A DNA stretch of 64,000 nt from assembly GCA_024138025.1 (NCBI GenBank), contig JAMXBD010002743.1:62001-126000 (forward strand). The letters run 5' to 3'. Of this stretch, positions 56,698 through 64,000 are shown in pieces. Under the pieces are notes generated by a model that made no database searches, was not told where the DNA came from, and saw only the letters and a program-made list of their open reading frames with translations. Both the position numbers and the translations under genes were made by a program. Position 1 is the stretch's first letter; each line of letters begins with the position of its first letter. This DNA comes from Combretum micranthum (lineage: Eukaryota > Streptophyta > Magnoliopsida > Myrtales > Combretaceae).

Positions 56698-59276
56698 AGT
56701 TATCACCCTATATTGAAATAGGAGATAACAGTTCCCCAACCACATATAACCCCTAAGATTATATGTAAGGTTGCCTTAAGGGATTGTTTGAGTAATTGTT
56801 TATCTAATTCCATAAATATTATACAATGGGAGACATAAATATTATTACTATATATTTTTTTTATAAAACTTAAGTAAAGCAACACTACCACATATTTATG
56901 GTAAAGGAAACAACTAAACTTCTAATTAGCTAAATACACACATATATATACATATTACATCCAAAGGCTTCTTACAAGCCTTAACCCAAAATCCTCAAAA
57001 CACGACCTAACTAATACTATTTACACTATCAACCAAAATGAATCTCATCTAATCTATTACATTCATAAGGTCCATTGAGTCCGTGGTCATCTCTAATCCT
57101 CCAACCCATCAAGAAAATCTTCAAAGTCGGTCCCGTACCCCATACTCGTATAGAACTCATCGGGATCACCACCTGAAATAGATAAAATATGAGCCAAAGG
57201 CCCAGTACACAAGTAACGAATACAAAATGCGAAGTGGATCACACATTCTTAGGCTAAATGTACTATGCAACAATCACTTGTTCATTAATAAGTATTTAGT
57301 TGGTAAGACAACACGGGAGTATTCAAACTTCGGGCAACAAGGATCTAGTATTACGTCCGCCTCCCTGAGTAGTCCCTACTGTTCATACAGACTAGGCAGC
57401 CCCACCTTCCGGCGTAGCCCGTAATACTAGGCGATCCTGAGTAACGCATCACGACGCTCAGGGGGTTGATATGAGCAGCTCAGATACTCATATCTCCTTA
57501 ACAATTCTATCCATTAACGAGAAAGTACCCTGCCCCCAATCTGAGCAGGGTGCCGCTATCCGAACCAGATTCAACGGCAAACAACAATCAACACTCATAT
57601 ATCGAATAATATTTTCTTATTTTAGAGTAGTTTGATCTTGATGCCTATTATAGCAAAGAGACAAGCAAGTTACTGCATACCTGATATAGCTCGGGAATTG
57701 ACAGGGTTGACTGGGCGAGGATCTATCACTAATTAAATCAATATTAAATTCACACTTAGCTTAAGTACTAATTAACTAATATAAAAGATAAATATATCAA
57801 AGAAATCCAATTAAATTAATAAAGGTCATAAGAAAACATTTAAATATCCTAATATACCCTAGATCGCTTAACCAATACTTAATTGCTCAAATAACAAAAC
57901 TTCATAAAATTTTAGAAAAAGTTTTTTGAAATTCAAAAGCACAGGGGATAGGCCGGCATCCAAAGCCGGCGGCTTTGAGCCGGTGCTCGATGCTCTGAAA
58001 ATCAACACTGCCAGCGCTGGCAGTGTTCAAGGGTACGTCGTCAACCTTTGAATCCTACGCCGGCGGCCTTGAGCCGGCATAGAATCTAAAACCAAAATTT
58101 TCAAAAACGTCCTGAGAGGTCTAAGCCGTCCGCTTACATAGATACGCGGGCAGCTTTGACATGTACGCTGGCGGCCTTGATTCCTAGCGGCCAGCGTACA
58201 ATATGACAGAATGAACGCCGGCTGACTTTTCCAGCGAAAGCGGCGGCTTTCATCCAGCCTTAAGAATTGTGAATCCAACGCTGCCTCTGCCGGCGACGTT
58301 GAATTCCCAGGTGCCGGCGTACGTTCAAAAAATAGGCCTATACGAAAATTGTTTGGATTTCCCCTGTTTTATACACTTGTTCATTTTTCAAAAATTTTCC
58401 AAACTTAGTCCAATCTTTCTAAAGCTTGTTATATGATCCAAATGCCATCCTAACAACATGAATTCTACTTCTAATCATCAAAACACTAATCACACTTCAA
58501 TTTCACATATCTACTACTCATTCCTTCAATTTCCTATAGCACTCATCCCCACATATCCACACTGCTATAAGATGCAAATTACCACTCTATTAGCCATTTA
58601 GTCCCATCCAAACTATCATCCATGCACCAATTCAATTTCATACTAATCATCACCTCATAATCATATATATTCTAACATTCACAATAATTCAACATAGAAC
58701 ATAAAAATAAAAGATAGAGTTTGTATTAAACTTGCATGATTGAATCTTGTCTTGGAATAATATTCAAATCCTTAAGCTTGTGATAAACCCTGGCCTAGGG
58801 TTCAAGATTTTGGGTTAAGAAAAGGAAGAAAGAAAAGAAGTAAAATTCGTATGGAAATTTGAGGCTGCCAAAAGGGAGGGTTAACTTGTCCAAATTAAAG
58901 TCAAATGTCATCCAAAACTCACTATTAGGGGTATATTTGTCCTAGGTTTAATTTAGGCAAATTTCAAATGCATTTGAATTGAATTTGAGCTCAAAAAGTG
59001 GATTTAAAGTTAGTTAAAATTTCTGTCATATGTCTAAGGAATTCAAAGGTGAATTTACTAAATTCTACACATAACACATGCATATTAATTTGAAAAAGAC
59101 ACACATTAATTACACTATGCACACATTTAGAGATATCAAACAATAATATAAACTTTATAAGACTATACACATATAAATTAACACATTCACTAATTACCTT
59201 AACTAAGCACTCATACATATATATATCATTCCAATAACATATTAACATGCAATTTAAGGAATTCATGGCTATTTCA
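56698..59276 (-). repeat. E 5' LTR, outer full copy
   Basis: Matches the 3' LTR nearly end to end, lacking only about the first 13 plus-strand bases (TGTAAGGACCCGC), and ends GGCTATTTCA. Same hairpin landmarks: stem 57,344-57,430 and the GC cluster 57,950-58,320. Confidence 0.9.
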
Positions 59277-59396
59277 ATATGTCTGCCATATAATACACAT
59301 AAATAAAACTCATGAGGATGCACCATAAAACCCTCTCATTTTTATAACAAATAACACTACTACCCTTCATTATAAAATATTTTCCTTTATATTACA
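59277..59396 (-). mobile_element. Solo LTR D, right part
   Basis: About 120 bp between element E and renewed family C similarity, ending TTTATATTACA. Together with 44,846-46,649 it forms LTR D. Confidence 0.5.
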
Positions 59397-59913
59397 TAGT
59401 GGATGGAAACAAATGAAATATAAGCCTTGATACTTTTATATTTTGCAAAGCCTTAAAATATGAAAGTTATAGATTTCTTTTTAATCTTTCCATAGCATTT
59501 TGAATCACCCAATCCAAGTGAGAATGAAAAAGTTATGTTCAATTTACGGTCACATTATGAAAATAAGGGAGGCTGAATGGCCGTGCTCGAGGCCGTGTTG
59601 GGCTAAAAAATATGATAAGTATGCTTCATTATATCTGGCATGGGCTCATGTACACATGTGCGTAAGGTCGTGCTGAGGTTAAAAAAAAGCCCAGTAGTGA
59701 AAATCTTGTCTACACGGGCACGTACACACCCGTGCTAGAGCTTGTGCTGATTGGAAAGATTTGTGCAGCAGCCAGCATGCATTTCCTCTCTTTTCCTTAC
59801 ACAATTTACTTTTGCACGTCCTACTTCCATTAAAACATCATAAAAGCAACATATAACACATAAACATTACTTTCAACACTCCTAATCTCCCTTTACTTCA
59901 TCAAAACATCCTC
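59397..59913 (-). mobile_element. LTR C copy 2, segment 3
   Basis: Parallels 10,710-11,150 of copy 1: the sensitivity to alignment is highest around GAATGAAAAAGTTATG and the GGCCGTGCTCGAGGCCGTG block at 59,580-59,598, followed by the CATGGGC..ATGTGC block. It ends at the TSD TCCTC of the next insertion. Confidence 0.72.
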
Positions 59914-62900
59914 TGTAAACCCCCAAATTTTCGGAATCGGTTTAGCATAAAAACCCTAAACCAGAAGTCAAACGAAACCCTAAAGGTCGACAAAACACTA
60001 ATTTACCGTAACCGTTTAAATCTGGCATTACCGTTTTCTTTGACCCTGGAAAACGAAGTTGGGATGATTAGCTAGAATAGTTCGTAATAACCATAGGTTT
60101 TATAAAAATCTCAGTTTCGCGAAATTTGGATGTCCTTCGAACCCGATCGAACATAGTTATCGAAAAACGTGTCCGGAAGCTCAGAATAGTAAAAATATTC
60201 CGAATGCACCTTTACACTCGAAAAAATATGAGTTTTCCAGAAATATCAATTTCAAAATTTTTCGGTAGCCAAAAATAACAGATATAGCTATTATACGCGT
60301 ATTTTTTTACTACGGTACTTTATTAGTCATATCTATCTTACATTACACTATTCATTACTATTTTATACTATTCTTTTATCTTACTTTTTTTTACACCTAT
60401 TCTTACACACTACATAACCTATAACTTTACTTTTTACTTTTCCCATAACTTTATTTCACATCTACCTTACATATTACATCTTTTATTTAACAAAAATCAA
60501 AAAAATAAAATCTCTCTCCCCTCACATCACTCATGGCCGACGCTACCACCCCCTCCCCCCCCCACCCCAATTTGTTTCAATTTTTCTTTATTTTAATCAA
60601 CAAAAATCACAACACATTTTCTATAAATTGCTCCCTCCTTTTCACTTCTTTCACACATTCACTACCCACAAATTCATACAAAAACTCTCTCAAAACTCTC
60701 TCAAATACCATCCCAAAACTCTCTCAAAATATATCCACAACAACTTCTACAACAAAAAAACCCATAACCACATAACCATACCAAAGTCTCCTTTAGGTAA
60801 CTACCTTCTTTTTTTTCTTCTTCATGTCATGTAACTTTACATGACCATAGTGTGAGTTTCCAAAGACTATAAGTTATGGAAGCTACATTATGTTCATGTA
60901 TTGTTCTTGTTCATGCCAATCCATTTATGTTTATGTTGTTATTTTTGTTATTGTTAATATAATTATCTATACATATATATATACATATTCTTTAGAGATA
61001 TAAGCTCACTTGCAATTTATTTATTTCATACAAAGCAATTTATTTATTTATTCCATTGCAATTTATTTATTTCTTCCTTGTTAAATTAAGATTAGTTTTC
61101 TAGTCTTAGACTTGTCATCATCAAGTCAAAACAAGTTTTCTTTCTTCCATTTTATTTTATTTCGGGACTAGTCTACTTCTTAGTCCCGGGAGCCTTGAAA
61201 AAGCTAGGACTCAATACTTGACTTTATTATTTAAGTTTTATGTTATTTTGTTTACTATGATTCTCATAATCATGTTCATTGTTGTCCAAAAATTTTAATT
61301 TCTATAAATAATTAAACAAAAGAAGAATTTTATCACTTAGAAATAAGTTTATGTAAAGTATAAAATCTATGAGATAACAAAAATAAACTCATTTCTCCTC
61401 AAGTTACGAAAAGAACTCACTATAATTTTAGAAAACTACTTTTACTTTAAAAGGCTACTTAAACCTTTATTACTCCACTTTGTTTTTCAAAGAAACTATT
61501 TGTTGATACAAAAATGGTTCTTTTTATAAAACGATAAACAAGATGAATAGCTAAGGAATTTTTAAGTAAATACCTTTACAAACAAATAGGCAAAGAAAAT
61601 CTATGGTTTGAAAACAAAAATATAGTTATTTCTTTTCAAGTTACAAGAAGAAACTACTAAAATTTTAGAAACTACTTTACTATAAAAAGGTTTCTTAAGT
61701 CACATATTGATCTACTTTGTTTTTATCAAGAAAATAAATTTCTATGCATAGATAATTTTTATGAAAAACATAAGACATGAGGAAAGAATGAGAAATTTTC
61801 AAATGAAGATTTTTGTAAACAAATAGACAAAGGAAATTTGTACAAGGAAAATAAATAGGAAGAATAGTGTATTTTTCTAAAAACCCTAAAATAATATTAG
61901 TATAGGAAACTTAGAAGAAAGAAAATTTATTTTCAAAAATTACTTGGATACATATATAAGCCAACATAAAACATTTTCGATAAATAAAAGAAACAAAATA
62001 GTCATTTCAAGGAGATTACCAATATGGAATTCTTGTAAACTATATTTTCCTAAAACAACTCCAAAACCAGCATGATTTTACTTAAGTAAAATAAATGGAC
62101 AACAAAACACTGGAGCATGAATGAATATGAGCTAAGTCGTCATCAAAAGAGAATTTTTCAACTATATAGATAACTAAGTATTTATCAAACAAATTTTGAT
62201 TTCTTGAACCAAAGTTGTTTTGTGTTGGAAAATTCGTGGTGAACTTTGTCGCCATTGTTTCAAGGCCTATATGACCTTGTTTGTTAAAAGTAATTTTGGA
62301 AATGGGTAGATTTTCGAGTAGGTAGAAATTGGTATATTATATGTGCAATTCCGAGTTAAAAAGACCAAGTTATGACCATTTTAAGTTGGAACATTCCCTT
62401 ATACGAACTTTAACGTTCTTTTGACATTGTTTTGTCAAATTTCAAGAAAATCATCAAGGAATACTCATTGTGGGTATTTTCTTTGGCTAGGTGACCCCGA
62501 GGAAGGATTCCTTTACCCCGAGGATTATTACGATTAAGTGGAGTGTGTGAACGACTCATCCACCTAGAGCAATAGTCGACATGGCATCGTGAGTTTATTT
62601 CCATTAAATGCTATCCTTGTTGTGCTTGTAAATTAGTCGCATTAGAGATAGGAAAAGATAAATCGGTATGTATGTAAAATAATTCTTTGAAAGAATTTTA
62701 AGAATATCGGAGCCAGAATTGTTTTAAATGATTGTTTTAGTATAGCATTTGATTTGTGTGAAATTCCTTGATCGCCTTAAATTCCAAAAATAATTATGCT
62801 ATAACTTTATAAATAAAGGAATTCATGCATACCACGAAGCGAGTCACATCACATTTTGGGTTATTATCCTTGGGTGAGAAAGATAGTAAGCTCATGTCGA

Positions 62901-63639
62901 AAGCAACATTTGGCGGATGATCCAAAAGCGATTGCTTGGCGGCTTAAGGGAAATGCTTGGCGAAAGATCTGAAAGCAAGGTCAATCAAGTAGATTCGGAA
63001 TGCTTGGCGATGAGTGCTCGCAAGCATGAAAACTTTTTAACTAAAACTACTTGAATTGAGGTTATGTATTACCAAACCCCGAATGGAGGGCACAGATCCA
63101 TTCAACATATAGTTCTAGAAAACTATATGCTTGTTTGCCCACGTGTTTGTTGCATTACATTTGTTTATTTAATCAACTTGTTTGAAATTTTGTTACAAGA
63201 AGTTATTTATGGAAATAGTTCTCACTAAGCCTATTAGCTTATACCCCGATAGATATCTTTTGCAGTTTCCCTACTTATGGTTAAGGCCACGTGGACCCTG
63301 CGGGCAGGTAATTTCTTATCGGATACTAGAAATATAGATAAAGTGTAGCATTAGTATTGATGTACAAATATCCTGTAATAGATTAGTGATCAACGGGATA
63401 TGTCCCTAAGTTTGTAAAGCCATTGCTATGAATGAATGATTATTATGAATCTTCTTTTCTTAAATATGTTATTTATATCTTCTTAAACTTCATAATTCCA
63501 TATATGGTCCTCTAAAGTTGTGAAAGCACGCCTTACACTTAATATAAAAGCTTTTAGGAATGGCTAAGGTTGTCATACTTAAGCTTTAATATTGAGTGTG
63601 GCGGACTGTCAAGTTTAGGGTACCCTTTGGGGCGTGACA
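59914..63639 (+). mobile_element. Solo LTR B' copy 2
   Basis: 3,726 bp in the opposite orientation to other B-type LTRs: TGTAAACCCCC to GGGGCGTGACA on plus. Perfect TSD TCCTC (59,909-59,913 and 63,640-63,644). No interior. Landmarks: TATA CTATAAATTG at 60,621-60,630, donor-like AGGTAA 60,795-60,800, hairpin GTCATGT/ACATGAC 60,826-60,845, stem-loops 61,087-61,108, 61,109-61,127 and 61,163-61,188. It lacks the fold-back insert of B' copy 1. Confidence 0.88.
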
Positions 63640-64000
63640 TCCTCAACTACATCATCAAAACCCAACTTCGTATATACAAAAAACTACTATCGATCATTTT
63701 CGTCAACAACCCAACATGCATCCACCATCAAACCAACACATACAAACATAATTAACAACAAAAACAAAGAAAGAAGTAAAACTTATCTCTTTATGCAACC
63801 CAAACAACTTGATCTCCTCTACTACTACTACTTTGAAGTTATTGAAGCTTCTCTTAGTATGACTTCCACCTCTTATTCTATTTTTTAACTTTGATTTCTC
63901 TTCTTATCTTCTTTAAATTGAGATTCATGGTTAAATTTTTAAGGAAGAAGAAGAAGATATGGGAGAGAGAAAACAAGAGAGAGAGAGAGGGAGAGGGAGA
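63640..64000 (-). mobile_element. LTR C copy 2, segment 4 (runs off window)
   Basis: Resumes family C at a point equivalent to about 11,180 in copy 1: CATCAA-rich text, ACTTATCTCTTTATGCAA (copy 1 ACTTATCTTTTTAGAACA), and the GAAGAAGAAG purine tract near 63,945. About 500 bp of the LTR should lie beyond the window. Confidence 0.7.

Larger units (their letters stand above)
46650..59276 (-). mobile_element. Chromovirus E (Ty3/Gypsy, Tekay/Del-like) with rearranged 5' LTR
   Basis: 12.6 kb. Minus-strand order: 5' LTR region (59,276-54,233), primer-binding site, gag, protease, RT, RNase H, integrase, chromodomain, polypurine tract, 3' LTR (49,228-46,650). The gene order and the C-terminal chromodomain define a chromovirus, and the long LTR and the chromodomain text are closest to what I know of Tekay/Del. 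Flanking pentamers ATGTG and ATATG differ at one base. The 5' LTR is twice the normal length because of an inverted partial copy. The interior has several frameshifts and stops, so this copy is not autonomous as written. Confidence 0.88.

Overview
The window is AT-rich plant nuclear DNA made almost entirely of nested LTR retrotransposons. The evidence for a seed plant, probably a eudicot, is primer-binding sites complementary to the 3' end of plant initiator-Met tRNA, a Ty3/Gypsy chromovirus of Tekay/Del type, a decayed Ty1/Copia element and gag-only non-autonomous derivatives. I see no rRNA, CRISPR or bacterial feature, and no intact host gene. The species cannot be named. Letters A-H below are local family names, not database names.

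Layout. 1-840 is a fragment of LTR family F. 842-4,668 is decayed Copia DNA whose RT/RNase H junction was split by a solo LTR (H, 3,185-4,553, TSD AAAGT). 4,699-8,231 is a Copia element with both LTRs but most of RT and all of RNase H deleted. 8,509-12,027 is a solo LTR of family C. 12,219-15,414 is a gag-protease element (TSD TAGTT) and 15,570-17,049 a smaller relative (TSD ATTCT). They lie in what looks like low-copy DNA beside the only host-gene candidate, a small secreted-peptide pseudogene at 17,182-17,439 (minus). 17,440-19,130 is AT-rich intergenic DNA. 20,314-38,608 is a very large solo LTR (F, about 5.9 kb after removing its insert, TSD GAAAC). Element B (23,423-35,801, TSD ATATG) sits inside F; it has 4.29-kb LTRs and only gag-like coding. 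From about 38,829 to the window end runs a second family-C LTR, cut into pieces by a solo LTR of family B' (39,887-43,982), by solo LTR D, which itself contains chromovirus E (46,650-59,276), and by a second B' solo LTR (59,914-63,639, TSD TCCTC).

Coding. All recognisable protein-coding remnants lie on the minus strand and all carry stops or frameshifts. E has the full order gag, protease, RT, RNase H, integrase, chromodomain. B has two zinc-knuckle gag modules and no pol, so it would depend on enzymes supplied in trans.

Most worth a second look: (1) sets of stem-loops kept at the same place in all B/B' LTRs; (2) a stem-loop module shared by families C and E with compensatory base changes; (3) the 5' LTR of E, which contains an inverted partial LTR copy and forms a kilobase-scale fold-back; (4) a fold-back element with tRNA-like A and B boxes on both arms; (5) the doubled gag of B; (6) the secreted-peptide pseudogene. 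Alignments were made by eye. Boundaries stated with a TSD or with TG...CA termini are to the base; others are approximate.
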